64,000 nt of DNA from Cephalotrichum gorgonifer (taxonomy: Eukaryota; Ascomycota; Sordariomycetes; Microascales; Microascaceae), in assembly GCA_900312665.1 (NCBI GenBank), contig ONZQ02000002.1, positions 2,122,985 through 2,186,984 on the forward strand, given 5' to 3'. Below the pieces are notes generated by a model. It saw nothing but the letters and a program-made list of their open reading frames with translations, had not been told where the DNA came from and did no database searches. A program made the position numbers and the translations under genes. Positions 36,082 through 49,000 of the stretch are shown here, one piece after another (the first letter of the stretch is position 1; every line of letters starts with the position of its first letter).

Positions 36082-36107
36082 AGTACGAGTACAGGTACGA
36101 GTACTTT
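36082..36107. repeat. TACGAG/TACTCG hexamer array
   Basis: A run of AGTACGAGTAC and GGTACGAGTAC units just downstream of POL3. It is the clearest short array of the dispersed hexamer family found in the non-coding DNA of this window. Confidence 0.6.
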
Positions 36108-37393
36108 TCTTTTTTCGTTTGACGGATGGGGATATTTAGGAACTGTGGGTTTGGTATTGGCGTTTGTTTTTGGCCGCGAGTCGTGGCATGTGGGCATGTC
36201 GTATGTTTCTTTTCCCACAACTTAGATGGGCATGTTTCGATGTTCGTATATACGGTGTTTCGTACAAGGACCAGCACCTGGTAACCTGGTAATGATGGAG
36301 GCATTGAATAATACGCAGTATTGTTTATAACACAGGCATCATACAGCTTCACAACTGCCTTCCACGTAATACAAGGTATGATAATCTAAATATGTTGAGG
36401 AGGTAGACAAGAAGGCCGGTCCTTCATGAATCCCCCGGGCAAGGTATCTGTGATGGTGATGGCAAATCGGGCCGGCCGCGCTCTGAGTCTCGTTGCCGGG
36501 ATGGCTGTCTTCCTTCTCGAGAGAACAGTGTCGTCAGCCCAACCAACCTCTCTCTCTCGCCGTTGCCGTCGCCGTCGCCGTCGGATTGATCGACAATCGA
36601 CTGACCACCAGCGTCGTATCCCCACCACGATCTCATTGCCAGGCGACCGTGCTTGGAGCCTTGGGTCTCGAACTTCGTACGCATACGTCAGTACACGAAA
36701 GGAGCCAGGGCAAGAACGCGTCTTTGAACCCACGTGCCCCCCTACGGAGTGGAGTATTCAGAGGATTTTCGATGCTCATACCGGCGAGAGTGTCCGCCTA
36801 AAGGAAGCAAACCCCCATCCGCCAACCAAAATCCACGCTCCCAATACAAGGATAAGTATAATACGGGGTTGGTCGCCCAGAAGGAAGCGCACAAACCACC
36901 CGCCCCATCCACTTTTGCAGTCCGGCCCGTCGTGTGGAGTCCCTCCCGCATATCAGCTTGCTCCTCCACGAGTCTTCTCACAGGTGGAGCAAACAAGTGA
37001 TGCGAGAAGGGGCTGAAAGCAGCCCCCCACATCCCGTGAAACAAACAATCAAAGATCCATGCGAGTCACATTGATTGATCGGCCCCCCTCCCAAGAGGGG
37101 CGGAAGAGGGGCGGACCGACCCATCACCACCACCACCATCACACCACCAGCCCGCCGCCTTCAGCTCATCCCACTAGTCGGTACGGCTCCTTATTTGGCT
37201 CCCCTCCCCCAGCGGGAGCGATGTCATCATACCCGCGTGGCTAGCGAAACCCCGCACCCATACCCGCACCCGCGGTAGCTGATGGTGAGGACAAGGATGA
37301 GCAATCATGGCTCATGCTCCACGCATGTGGGCTCGGGGGATAATGGGGAAAAGCAAGTATGAATGGGTGCCTCCCCATCACTGAGCTTGACTG

Positions 37394-37420
37394 GGCCCGC
37401 CCCAGGGTTGGGGGCGGGCC
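37394..37420. other. Perfect 10-bp GC hairpin
   Basis: GGCCCGCCCC and GGGGCGGGCC are exact reverse complements separated by 7 nt (AGGGTTG). The hairpin is symmetric, so strand and role are open; it is not followed by a T-run on either side. Confidence 0.6.
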
Positions 37421-38818
37421 TGTCATGCTTCTCAGCCGCAACCCAATAGTGGCTAGTCTCCCCACCTCTCGCCTGACCGACCGCAGACAGATCAGGCAAT
37501 CCCTTAATTAGCTCTGGCCAGATAGGGAAGAGGACACCAGAGGGGCGACTAGTAGGGCTGCACATCAATACAAATGAGGCCAGGCCCGCTCGCGGCGACC
37601 AGTCCTTACCTGGACAAGGACGACGTGCTCTTGCTGGTGTAATTTCCAAAGTTTACCTCCGTACCCCCTTCGTGTATAAGTGTGAGGCCCCTGCTCCCAT
37701 CTTATCCCCCTGGTCTATTCTCTCTTTGCCCAAATCGACTCCCCGTGGCCGCACACGGGGAAGTTGTCCGCACTTATACAGTGCCTCACGGCCAACCACT
37801 CGATACTGCCCGCCATTCACTCGGCCTCTCCTTTCACATCTCGTACCCATCCATTCGACGACCCATCTCCCCGTTCACGCCTAGCCGATCCTCGCATCCT
37901 CGCCCAAGCCTGTCACCAACTCGTTCATCACCAGTTCTTCCGATACCAGCACGTCTCCAACTAAATATAGCATCGGTCTCCGACACTTCCTTTGTAGACA
38001 AGTAACTCTCAACCCACTGCCGACCGTCTCGAATCATTATCGGATAATTCAATTCCTATACACTCCCGTGTTGTCCTGCCGGGTAACGAACGAAGGAAAG
38101 AGGCGTAGGGAAAAGGAAAGTGGCTCACGGGTCAAGGCTGACCACTAAAATCGACTCCGTTCCGTACTACTATATGAAGAATATGCCGGATACATGCGAT
38201 CGGAGACTGGCCAAAAGCGTGCCATGAACTGGCGACATCCGTCCACCACACCGCGCACCGCCGCTTAGATCGAGTCCATCATCCACGAGTCCACATCAGG
38301 TCGTCATCACTACCATATACCGTAGTGTGGTCGAAAACGACGTCGTCGGTCCGCGGTTGTCGTCGGTGTAACATCCTTTAGCCCGCCAATCAAACCCAGC
38401 CCCGTGGTCCCGAACTGAGATCCCTCCGGGTTGACCACCTCGTACACGGCGAACCTGCCACAGAGAACGACCCGGACCGGGCAAAGCAGAAAAAGGACAT
38501 TCCATCTTGTTCTTCATACCACACATCCTATATATCCACCTTCTAAAGCAAAAAAAAGCGCGGTACCACCGACTGACCCTACATCCTCCTCAATAACAGA
38601 ACGCGTCCTAAATCGTACAAGCTCACGAAACCGGTATGTGCAGTATATGAACAATAAGGGAAAAAGAAAAGAAACCAAGGAAAGAAGAAAAAAAGTTGCA
38701 GTCGCTCTAGAAACCCCCCACCACCGCGCGAACATAAAAAAGACCAGTCTCCCTACCCCTACCCCCCCCCCCCTAAAAAAAAAAAAAAAAAACTCCCATT
38801 TAACTTCCGCCTCGGCCA

Positions 38819-41100
38819 TTAGCTCGCACTCCATGAATAGTGACTAACACCATTGTTATATACCGGCGCAGTTGTGGCGGCGGCACCCGTGTGCACCTTT
38901 GGTAGGGCCGGGGGCGCCGGTCCCGTTGCTGAAGTAGGTGCGCTCGCGCCCTTGTACGGCTCTGGGAAGGTGTACGTCCTCGCTTCCCCGTTGGCATATG
39001 CCGAGGTCGGGTGAGGGCCACCCGCCGTGCTCGTCCACGTGTTGGAGGGCGGATAGTAATCTCTCGGCGGTGGCGGATGCGCCTCCGGAGCATACGGGCT
39101 GGGTATCTCGCTGGACGTGTTGTTACTAGAACCTAGGGGAGCCTCGTGATATGCGTTTCCATAGCGATACTCTCCCGCGGTTTCGCTGTTGGTTATGGAA
39201 CCGGCGCTATGGACGCTCTCGTTGTTCGCGTGTCGTGGCGACTTCGATGGGCGTGGATTGCTGTCGACGTACCGTGGTACACTCAGGGAGTTGTCTGTCT
39301 GCCCTGGCATTGGGGGCGGCGCGGTTGGAGACGGAGCGTAAGCATACTGGGTCCGGATGGGAGGCTGGGGTTCGCTTGCAGCCATCGAGAGTTGCACCGA
39401 CGGCATTGATGTTTGCAGTGGCATGTCTTGCGGTTCGGCAGTAAAGTTAGGGTTGCCGGACATGGGCCCTTTGTGATATGATTCCGAGCTCATCGTGGTT
39501 GACGAATAAGCGTTCGGTGAGGATACGGGTATCGGCGGCATGGAAACGTGGTTAGGGGGGTTCCACGAAGGATATGAACTGCCCATCACAGTCAGTTAAG
39601 CGAAGACTACCGCGCTACTCCAAGGTACGTCTATAAAGGTGGTAGACAGCCCGGGGAAGGATTGCTGCGGGGGAGATGATGCACCATCCGCAAGGTGGGG
39701 TCGGGCTCTCTTTCCATGCTAAAACGTAAGATAAGGGAGGGCATTGAGATCTGAACTTACTTCGACCTCATGCCTATCTGACCTCCGGGTACCTTAGGCG
39801 CCGAGAACGTGAAGGCGGTCCGAGGTGGCTGCATGTCCGCGCCCCTAGGTTTGTCGCCAGGCTTTACCGTCAAGGGACCGGCGACGATTCCGAGGCCTGT
39901 TTCTACCAAGGCTTGGCCTCGGGACCCCGCGCTTGATCCGAGGAGAGGTATCTCCTTACGAGCCTGGAAGTTCCGCGGGCTCCTTCCCCGCACTACAATT
40001 GGCGCGGTGGTCGATTCGGTCAGGACCGTCTTTGATCCGTTTGCCAGGGTTGCCATCACTTTGAGGTGAAGAACGAAGTGTTGTTGAAGCTCCTTTCTCC
40101 TCCCATTATTCGCCGTCGCTCTGTTGTATCATGAAGGTTAGCCCCTAGTGTCTCAAGTGAGAGGATAGCGCGAGGAGGGTTGAATGACTTACATCCTGAA
40201 CTGTAACCTCCTCCATCCGATTGGATAAACCGCGTATTCGCCTTCGGTTTCCGCGCCGTCGTCCTGGAAGGGGATCAAGGGCAGGGACTGGGGCTCCTGA
40301 TCCGGACCATGGCTGATTTCCGGAGAGTTCGGAGGCGGCGTTTTCCAAGGAATCACGATCAACCGGACCGGGTTCCCATCAACTGATTCAATAGCCGAGA
40401 TGGTCACTTCCATATTGCTCACCGCCACCGTTTCGCCAGACTCGGCCACGACAGACAACTGGCCACGAGGGGTGATGAGGGAGCCGCTGATTTGGAATAG
40501 GTTCCGGCGGTAGCAGGTTAGTTCCGGCTGCAAGATGGACCCATCCGTGGCGTTGGATGGCATTTCTGAAAGGAAGAACATGCCGTGCAGCTGGGAAGAA
40601 AGCTCCAGCTGCTGAATCCTCCCATGTTGGTCGACAATAGTCGACTTGTCCTGGCTGCGCTTGAATGATAGGAGTTTGTGATCGTGGTTCACGTTTAGCT
40701 TGGAATTATCCTCGCGGATATCCTGGACCATGTCCTGGTACGGAGGCTGCTCGGTTTGCGAGTACGTCCGCTTCAAGCTCGGGAAGCTCTGATGCTGGGG
40801 TAGGCTCTGGTGTTGGTGGCGCTCATACGGTTCGGGCTCCTCCTGGGGAAACCGGTTGTAGGGGTAGTGAGGCTGCTCCATCGAATGCTGGCTATTCCTT
40901 GGCCGCGCCGCATGCTGCGAGGTCGGCGTTGGAGGGTTGGGGAGTCCAGGTTCCATCGTGGGATGGAACCGAGAGGTGGGCATATGCACCGGACTGCCAT
41001 AGTTGTGCCACAGGCTGGAAGGCGCCGGTTCAGTCTTCAGCTCTGCCATCGTGGAGAGATGGGGAAAGGTGGCGGCGGTGGCGGTCGTCGTCGTCGTCAT
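38819..41100 (-). CDS. vib-1: VIB-1/XprG-type NDT80 transcription factor
   Basis: Three exons, 41100-40193, 40120-39761 and 39578-38819, give 675 aa. The p53-like Ndt80/PhoG DNA-binding domain spans about residues 136-385: KLNVNHDHKLLSFKRSQDKS, then LHGMFFLSEMPS, PELTCYRRNLFQISG and YPIGWRRLQF/RIATANNGRRKELQQH across intron 1. A basic RGRSPRNFQARKEIPLLG follows, then a long Ser/Pro/Thr/Tyr-rich activation region ending HYSWSAS. In Neurospora and Aspergillus the orthologues control secreted proteases and hydrolases, nutrient-starvation responses and heterokaryon incompatibility. Both junctions match the known family sequence (RLQFRIATANN; GMRSNSYPSWN). An internal ATG at residue 18 (MAELKTEPAP) could be the real start. 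A very long gene-free region lies upstream. Confidence 0.94.
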
Positions 41101-42330
41101 AGAACCGTTACCCAGCTCCTATTTCGAGTTGTGGTCCAACGCCGATGCGATCGCCAAAGCGGGTAGGTGATCGGTGCCTGCCCTCAAGCCCCGAGAGACT
41201 CAGTGCTATGGGTTGAGGAGCCTACTCGCAGCTCGATACCCAGCAGGGAAGCGGCGTTTCTAAGGCTGCGTTGCGTCGGGTGGGATGCGAAGAGTCGCGA
41301 GGCTGTGTTCGCCCGTCTTTCGCGGGTCTGTGTTTCCTCGGATGGTTGGACGGGGACAAGATTGAGAACGCGATGGGTGAACCGTTGGGTTTAAGGTTGC
41401 AGGGAGGTGGGTGTACTTGTTCTCCTCCGTGCTTGAAGGGCCAACCCGACTGGAGGTCTTGTCCAGAGAAGATGGGGGGTGTGGGTGTGGGTTATGGGTG
41501 TAGGGATTGAGGGGGTGGGAGACAGACAGAGGAGTTACTCCGGAGAGACCTGGAGGGAGTGAAGCGAGGAGCAAGCCAGCGGCGCCTCCTGATGGTGGAT
41601 ACCGGAAGGAGGGGGGGCGAGGCCCTGGTGCCCAGAGGGACCTGTCAAGGGTAGTTGTAGGATTCGGTGGGCTTATTGTGACAGGGGGGGGTGGGGGTGG
41701 ATGGGGTCGACTTGGGTCGCGGCGGGAGTGACGGTCCTGGTTCGGGTACTCGACGAGAACGCGCAGTTTTGTATGCGTGGATGGGGTAGTTAGTCTCCTG
41801 GGGATGCAGGTGGCAGAATACAACAGGCCTGTACTTTTATTATACGCAGCAGGGTCCCGGAAGGAGAAGCAGAGGCAGCGGGAACAAGTGAAAACAAGAG
41901 CGCGACAGGGAAATGTGATTGGGGCGGACCGCGCGGTCAAGGTGCTCGAGGTTGAAGGGAACGAGCAAGGACCTCGAACCGTCACGCTCAGAAGGGCGAG
42001 TGTATGTTATAAGGAACGGTCTTTAGAATGAGCTCTAGAGAACGGGCGGTGTTCAAGATACTGCGGGACAGAAGCAGATCCCCGACAGTAGCGGCGCGGG
42101 CTCACGACGATAACGGATCATTTTTGGGGGGAGGGTCAGGGATGATGGCGACTTTACCAGGTTTGCCTGGGTTGGGCCAAGACTCTCGCTCCCTGATCGA
42201 TGCGGGAACGAGCGCAGAGGGCAATGGAGGAGTGCCCCGTCCAAGTACTCCGTACTTGTGCAAGCATACATGTGAGAGTATTAGCGGCTACCCCACTGAC
42301 CCATGGCGGGTGGCTTTTTAGAATCGCCCC
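41101..42330 (-). promoter_or_regulatory. Leader/promoter region of vib-1
   Basis: The 1.2 kb directly upstream of the vib-1 ATG is strikingly G-rich on the plus strand (C-rich on the coding strand), with long G-tracts at 41584-41706. Such pyrimidine-rich leaders are common for fungal regulators. No intron or upstream exon could be fixed, and the transcription start is not known. Confidence 0.4.
41683..41706 (+). other. G-quadruplex-capable tract
   Basis: Four or more G-tracts of at least three (an 8-G run, T, a 5-G run, TGGAT, a 4-G run) lie about 580-605 bp before the vib-1 start codon, on the strand opposite the coding strand. Folding is a prediction from the pattern only. Confidence 0.5.
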
Positions 42331-45300
42331 AAAAGGAAGGGGAAGTGCAACGTTTTGATGGGGCCCTTGCTCCTTCCTGTCTGCCGAGGATGGGTACCTT
42401 TGGTGTCTTTCTTGTACTTGTGGTTGGGGGGCAGGTGAGGGGGTCCTCGGGCCAAGGTGGCAAGTGGCCTGCACCGGGAGTGCTTTCCTCGCTGGGCCGG
42501 CTGCCATTGCGGGGGAGAGACCAATAGAAATTACGAAATCTAGACCAAAGAGGAATGTCACTCTGCTTGGGGCACAAACCATAGACCAGCACGAGTACTT
42601 TTCTCGACGCCCATGTGCCTCGAAGTCGAAGGCTGGTGGGCCGTTCAGGGACACCCGGTGGGTGGAAGGGCCAGACGGAGTGGGGACGAACCTGCCTGCT
42701 TTGGGACTGAAAGAAACGTCCAGGGTACTTTGTTCAGTGGGCAGGGGTCTAGATGGCCAAGTATGGTTACTCCTCCGAGGCTATCCTCGAATGGGGGCCC
42801 ACCTTCACCGGGGCCGAGGGAGACAGGGGACAGCGGAATCACCCTGCAAGACCGGCTAGACAAAGCTACTGAGTTTGGCCTAGTGAGGAGAGGCGCATAT
42901 CAGTGTCTTGGTACTCAGGAGAAGAATCCTCCGGGATATCTCAGTGATTTTTCTTCTGGTGCACAATCTTCTAGAAATATTGGGGCAGTTGCGACGAAGC
43001 GGGACGAGAAGGGAAAGGTGGGTAGGGTGGGCAGGGGTGTGGGAAGTTACGACCCGCGAGTACGAGGTGTTATGCATAAGTCCATGTAGGACCACAAGGT
43101 ACTCGTACCTTGCTTGTATTATCTCATGGCTAGTGACCCTGGCGAGCGGAGGTGAACAAAGGAGCAGGGGGGGTTAAGACGGCTGCTTTGGCTCTGGTAG
43201 GGATAGAAATACAGAAGAGCATGAGACCGGGTGGGCCTTCCTGGACTTGTACGAGTAGCGCGAGAATACATGATACATACCTGGAAGAGATGATAGCAAA
43301 ATAGCAGTTCCTAAGATTGCAGGTGACAAAGGTCGGACTAGCGAGGTTCGCTTGGAGGGGATCCACTTTAATGACAAGGATGGGCGGGGTGGGGGGAACA
43401 TACTTTTAAGGGGGGTTATAACATAGCCCATTATAGCCTTAAAGGGTGAGCTGCGAGTACAGACACTCTTGATCCACAGCAGCACTTGGGCGAGTACTCG
43501 TAGTAATGACCGGCGACATGCAGCTTGTGCTCATGAACTATTAGCATCAACGCAATGATAACCGCGCATGACGACCGACGCGTATGAGTGCAATTCTTGA
43601 TCCGTCGCACTCGTCATTTACACGTGCGTGCCTTCGCGCAGGGGAAAGGAAGCCCTTGGCCCCCCTTCCCCTCTCCGAAAAAAAAAATTAATCCGAATTG
43701 ATGCAGAGTTCGTGAGAAACGCCGCATCAACCAGGAAGGAGTAAGGGAATTTTTCCGTCTATGCGAGTACTCCTAAAGCTCCTGAAACTGATACTCGGAT
43801 ATATCGGTCTGTCACTGGCGTCATGGCGAAACTGGAAACATAGTCATTTTCACCCCAGGGATAAACGTTGTGAAGCTTCTCGTATTCGTTCTCGGGGGAG
43901 TGCATTCGAACATTCGCGCCAGGTTCTAGCTTCGATTCGAGAAAAGTCCCGCGTCCAGATCCTCGTCCACTGTGGACGTCCGCGACGATCCGATGTGCAA
44001 GATTGGACTGGTCAGCATGGCAAAAGCGTGCCCCTCGCGTGGGCCACTCAGGGGCGGAGGTCTGAGAGACGGGATTTGATAGGCGCTCTTGAGGTACGGC
44101 ACAGTGTGCACGACATCGAGAACCCATGTTCAGGCACCCTGGTATCCCGCCCAATGTGGACATGGACATGGGTGTGGACAGGTGGGTCGTGGGGAGCTTG
44201 AACAGAAAACAGAGGGTGAAGGGAGCGAAGTCGCATCGCTCCCTCACCGCCTTCCCTACAAGTGCTTCACGTAGTAAATTTGACAGGGCAAGGCGACGGA
44301 AGAACTGCAGTGTGCAGGGCTAATATCCGGGATGAAGCCGTAGAGGAAGTTGTAATCGGCCCTCAGATGTCGGAACGGGGAAACTCATGCAGCGTTGAAA
44401 TTGGCGGCGGCGGCGGGAGTTCCGACATCATGATGCGCGAGCCGTCGTCCGAAGTAGGAACTTCGGTGACAGGTAGTATTTCGCTTACAGGTATTAGTGT
44501 GGGGACTGAGACGGGAGGGAGACCCCAAGGCTAGAGCCAACTTCACATGAAAAATGAGAGTGCGGAGAAACGGTGTCCGCCCTCGAGCCTTAAGCATCAA
44601 TGCAAGTAGATGGGGAATATCACTGCGGATCAAGATCTGCCCAGTTCCCCATACACTCATGTCCGTACCTGTACAAGTACAACGCCCTGCTGCGCTTAGA
44701 CAGGACCTCGAGCTTAGCCTGGGGAAGTCCAATCGCCCGTGTGACTCGAAACTTCGGCCTTATATCAGGTCGCATTTTTCTTCTCCGCCTGGAGGATCTA
44801 AACTACCTTCGGCAGGATCATGCACTTTTATGTCCGACCACACGCCCAAGGAAGGAAGGGCCCCGGTGTTACTTACTTGTCAAACAATTCTCGGCGCTCT
44901 TCCGGCCCGATACGCAAAGGAATCAATGGGCCTTTCATTATATTTTGAGCAGACGATGTAATGCCGACGAGCCGGCCAAGCATCGGAGGCGACCTGGTTT
45001 CATGCGATTATCCTTCAAACGCCCCAGCGGGGCCATTCCACTACCCCGGAGTCCTGGTATTACAAGTGCAGAACTATTGAAAGGCAACCCCAGGATCCGG
45101 GTTCGCAACTGTGGGGGATAAATGGGTGAATGCGAAGACCCGTCGATGAACCTCGCCAATCGGGCGGCACGGTGCGTATTGATAAGTTCAGCACGGTATA
45201 TACTTGAAGGCTTGGTCGCGAGTCTTCGAGAGCAGAATGGAAGGTGGAAATTAGTATTACGGGCGTATCTTCGAGCTCTAGACGGCAAGACCTCTCTATC

Positions 45301-45955
45301 TTGTGGTCAACTCTTATCAATCAAGTTAGGCAGGAGGTGTTTTCGACATGCCGGAAGGGGTTGCTCTGGCCGGCGTCGATTCTCGTGCGATGGTGACCAA
45401 GTTGCCTGCTTCAGCGGAAGAAAGGGGGGCAACTTGATGCATGGCGTAGCCACACTTTCCCAATTAGTACGAGTGCACGAGGTACGTAACTACAAGTACC
45501 TTGAGAATTCAATCCCTTGGATGGGACGAGTCAGGGTGGGGAGGGTGGAAGAAGAGGGGGAGGGGGGAGGGGGTGTAATGTTTCTAAAAAGGGCACAAGG
45601 CATATCCTTGTCCATGTCCTGTCGCGTCCCTGAACCTTGAGATGCTCCGTCTCCCCTCCCCACCACCTAGTTATTTTGCGACATCATCCACGCTGTCCTC
45701 GCAGCGAAATATAGCATGCGAACGGAGGACAGAGAACGTACTCGTGGACGCTCGGTACTTGTAATTGTTCTTCTGGAAGGCCTCGGTATCAGGATATTGC
45801 CTCCTTACCCCCCGAACGAGCGAGGGACATTTCTCAATCCGAATTACAATGGGGCATTCTTTGTAACTGTATGGGATCGGGCATTGTCGCGAGTTCCGCA
45901 CCTCGTTCCGGCCCGGCCGGCAAGTACATGCCCCGGTGTTTATTCTAGCTCCCTC

Positions 45956-45974
45956 CAAGTACTCGTACTCGTGG
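45956..45974. repeat. TACTCG hexamer run
   Basis: CAAGTACTCGTACTCGTGG shows the hexamer in tandem in its CpG-containing form. Confidence 0.55.
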
Positions 45975-46032
45975 ATCCTTGTGAAGCCCGCATTTTTTTT
46001 TCTTACTTTTCTTGCAGCCAAGTGGTCCGTCC

Positions 46033-46049
46033 TTGTACTTGTACTTGAG
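46033..46049. repeat. TACTTG hexamer run
   Basis: TTGTACTTGTACTTGAG is the same hexamer with every CG replaced by TG, 60 bp from the CG-form copy. Confidence 0.55.
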
Positions 46050-49000
46050 TCCGTTCCTTCCACCAATGCTGCTCTTGCCCCGTGGTGGGATGCTGTTCCA
46101 TCTTATATGGTACTCGCGAAAAATACTTGTACAACTGCTTCTTTTCACATCAGCATTTTACCTCGTCCAGGCACATGAGCGAGGAGGTACGTTGATCGAC
46201 TGCGTGGCGCTTCTTCTGGGAACCAGAACTCGTGGATGGCCCCCCTTTTTCTTCCTCCCCTCAATCCGTTCGCCTGTGCACGTATTGCGCTCCGCGTATT
46301 GCTCCGATATCCCATCCATCGTGATGCTTCCAACGCTTACCGGTAAAACGCTTCCCCCGAGGCTGAAAGTGCCTAAGCATGACCACTTACCTCCGGTCGA
46401 GTTGCTCGTAATACTCATACAATTTCGAGTTACTGCCGGCGATGCGTGGCCGACCAGATCGGGCAGTGATCCTCATAATCCATCTATCTTCGGTGTTCAA
46501 GGGTATTCTTCCACCTGCGCGCAGTTTCGGATATAATGAGATCGTCGTCCAGTATTCCGCGTGGAGATGAATGATTCTATTCTCATCGCGTAGGCTCGAT
46601 ATTTTTCAACCTCAACATCAATATAGGAGACTCCCCAATATCGCTGTCCAGCTCGAGAGCCACCTCCCCGATATGATGCGGATATTACCGCCTCCCCAGG
46701 CACCTATACCAATAGAAGGGCGGATTCGCACTGGTTGACACGCTGTTTTTCGCGAAATCCTAATCAAATGGTGCTTCTCCGAAATCATGCCGCGCCGACG
46801 ACAGTACGGCTCGAGATGAAAAAGAGCTGGAAGTGAGAGCCGTCCGGCATTTTGCTGGGCCCCATGTAAGTTTTCCCTCCCTACAGTATCTCCTGGTATT
46901 ATGTATCTCACGAGGAGCACCTCTCCATTAATTGGAATCGGAATGTACCTTTAAGTTATTACTCGTACTACTTGTATCCGCACTTGCATGCGTTCTTTGA
47001 CGACTGGCCTGGGTGTCATTGGTCCAATAGAAAAGTACCTTGTACTCTACATAAGTACCTGGAGGACTTGGAGACCCCCGGTAAGCAATCGCCGTCCACT
47101 TTCACCCCTCCAGCCCGCAGCGTGATCGAGATAGCCCCATCTATCACTCCAAATGCATCGTGCCATCACAAGCACGTCCCACCACGGCCGCTGTGCAACA
47201 TTCCACATTTCCACGACGGCGGCTCGGAAGTGGTGGCAATCTCCCTGGCCCAAATTCCCCTTCCGCTATTGAAAGGCGAGCGCGGTTAATGCACGATGAG
47301 GTATTTTCTCACCACCTCGGAGCAGGTAAACCCGATCCGTTTACAGTGACAAGTACGTCGCAATTACCGGGCCAGTCTCGACGGACGGGATAATACGGAT
47401 TAGAGTCTAAATGCAAATATTGCATGTGACGAGAAATTCGTTTGCGCCGATTTATTACAAAAAGATTTAACTCGGCAAGAGCAACCTTGCGATTATCTAC
47501 TTGCACAAGTAAATTTTTTATACCAGCCGGAACGAGTACGAGCACGGGGAGTAATCTCACCATTCTTGAAGTCGAGATTCCCCCTCTGCCCTATTTACGA
47601 GGAGTGGAACAGAGAATTGCTCTGAAAGCAACTATAAAGTACTACGTCGTATCTGTACGACGCTGGATCTTTATTTAAGCATGGCGCCACTTGACGTTCC
47701 TGGGGTTCAGAAACACTCTATTCGCTTTCTTGTCCCCTTGAAAGTGTACGTAGCAACGGCGTCAAGCTCCCGACGGCGCACGAGGTGGAGTGAGATTGGA
47801 CGCCACGACCCCTGGCGTCCTGTATGCAAGACATAATACTTGAAGGGAGGTGACCACTGGTTGCCAAGCCGCGACAAGGATACGACTAGTAATACTTGTA
47901 CGAGTACTTTGTGCAAGCGATCTCGCGTGTTCTGTTTCCGAGGCTCTTCTGCCAAACTGGGCAATGAACGTCCGTACTTAACCCTAATTCGTCCAAGTCT
48001 CGAATGGTGGACATTGGATAACAGCGGGCAATATGCGGGTCCACAGCATCTCCAGTACGAATACGAGTAATACTTGGAGGAGGGTGTACGGGCATCTGAC
48101 AAGGACGAGAACAAGTGAGGGTGCTGACGGTACCCACGAGTATCGATTTGATGATGGGCGCGAAACGAAATAAGTGGGGTTAGGCAGGAGGAGGGCCAAT
48201 CCCAATCCCTGAGACCCCGAGCCCCTGATTCCTGCATCGGACGAGACGACAAAGAACCCCCATGCCAGTTATGATAAACCGACCGGCATCCGATTTCCAC
48301 AGGGTAGAAAGAGGAGAAGAGGAACGCCGGAGTATCCGGCCCATATCGGTACTAGCTAGTAAGCATTTCACGCTCTGACAAGTGCTACTCATCCAGACGC
48401 CCTATGACAAACACTAGCGCCGTTGGTACGGGGCTCCATAATGACAGGGCTTCCGGGCCAGAGCCCGTCTGCTCCGAGGCCTGATGCCCCCCCTGGGAGC
48501 CAGGATGTCATGGGCGCGGAGGCTCCATCAAACAGGCATGTTTCGGCAGCTCGTAATAACTATACTTGTCCGCATACTTGAACGTCGTATTACTCAGTAT
48601 TCACTTGTAGACTAACGCCTTTGCTTATCTCGGGCGTCGCCCTCGATCACGCGTCGCGTTTGAGGTCGATGCCCCTATCGTGGCATAGAGTAATATCGGA
48701 CGTTGTTGCTTCGACGCCTCGGAGATAGTTGTAACCTGTGGCTGGCATGGGCATACTCGTAAAGCAAGTAGACGAGGAGAACTCGGTATCCAACAACTTC
48801 TCTCCCACTCGGGAAAAAAAACTTTGTACCCATACAAGTACACAGGCGGGCAGCTTCAGGGCGTCAAGGGTAGACTTCTGAAGCCAAGAACACAATGGGA
48901 AGTTGCTAACTCGCGCCCCGTCCACGGATGCGAGCTGGAACTGGTCCGTACACCCCAGCTTAGCTGGAAGAACTAGTGCCATAAACGGAAGGTTGGGGTC

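Larger units (their letters stand above)
36026..38818. other. Convergent intergenic region, POL3 / vib-1
   Basis: 2.8 kb between the 3' ends of POL3 and vib-1. It contains a compact TACGAG hexamer run (36082-36107), a CAC/CAT triplet-rich stretch near 37121-37148, a perfect GC hairpin at 37394-37420, and a C-run then A-run (38762-38791) just past the vib-1 stop. Open frames of 100-196 codons lack domains or intron support and are not called. Confidence 0.5.

Noticed and set aside
36590..36620. A short stretch resembling the 3' part of 5S rRNA (TGACCACCAGC)
   Set aside because: The surrounding sequence does not match the 5S core; an 11-base match alone is not evidence.
36386..37650. Possible small genes between POL3 and vib-1 (36426-37016 plus strand, 37305-37649 minus strand)
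   Set aside because: Low-complexity Arg/Pro/Ser composition, conflicting frames and no family signal.
43759..48300. Open frames of 160-197 codons in the desert (43759-44247, 45122-45640, 46012-46536, 47707-48300)
   Set aside because: They overlap one another on both strands, have no domain or splice support, and some contain translated hexamer repeats (Val-Leu runs).
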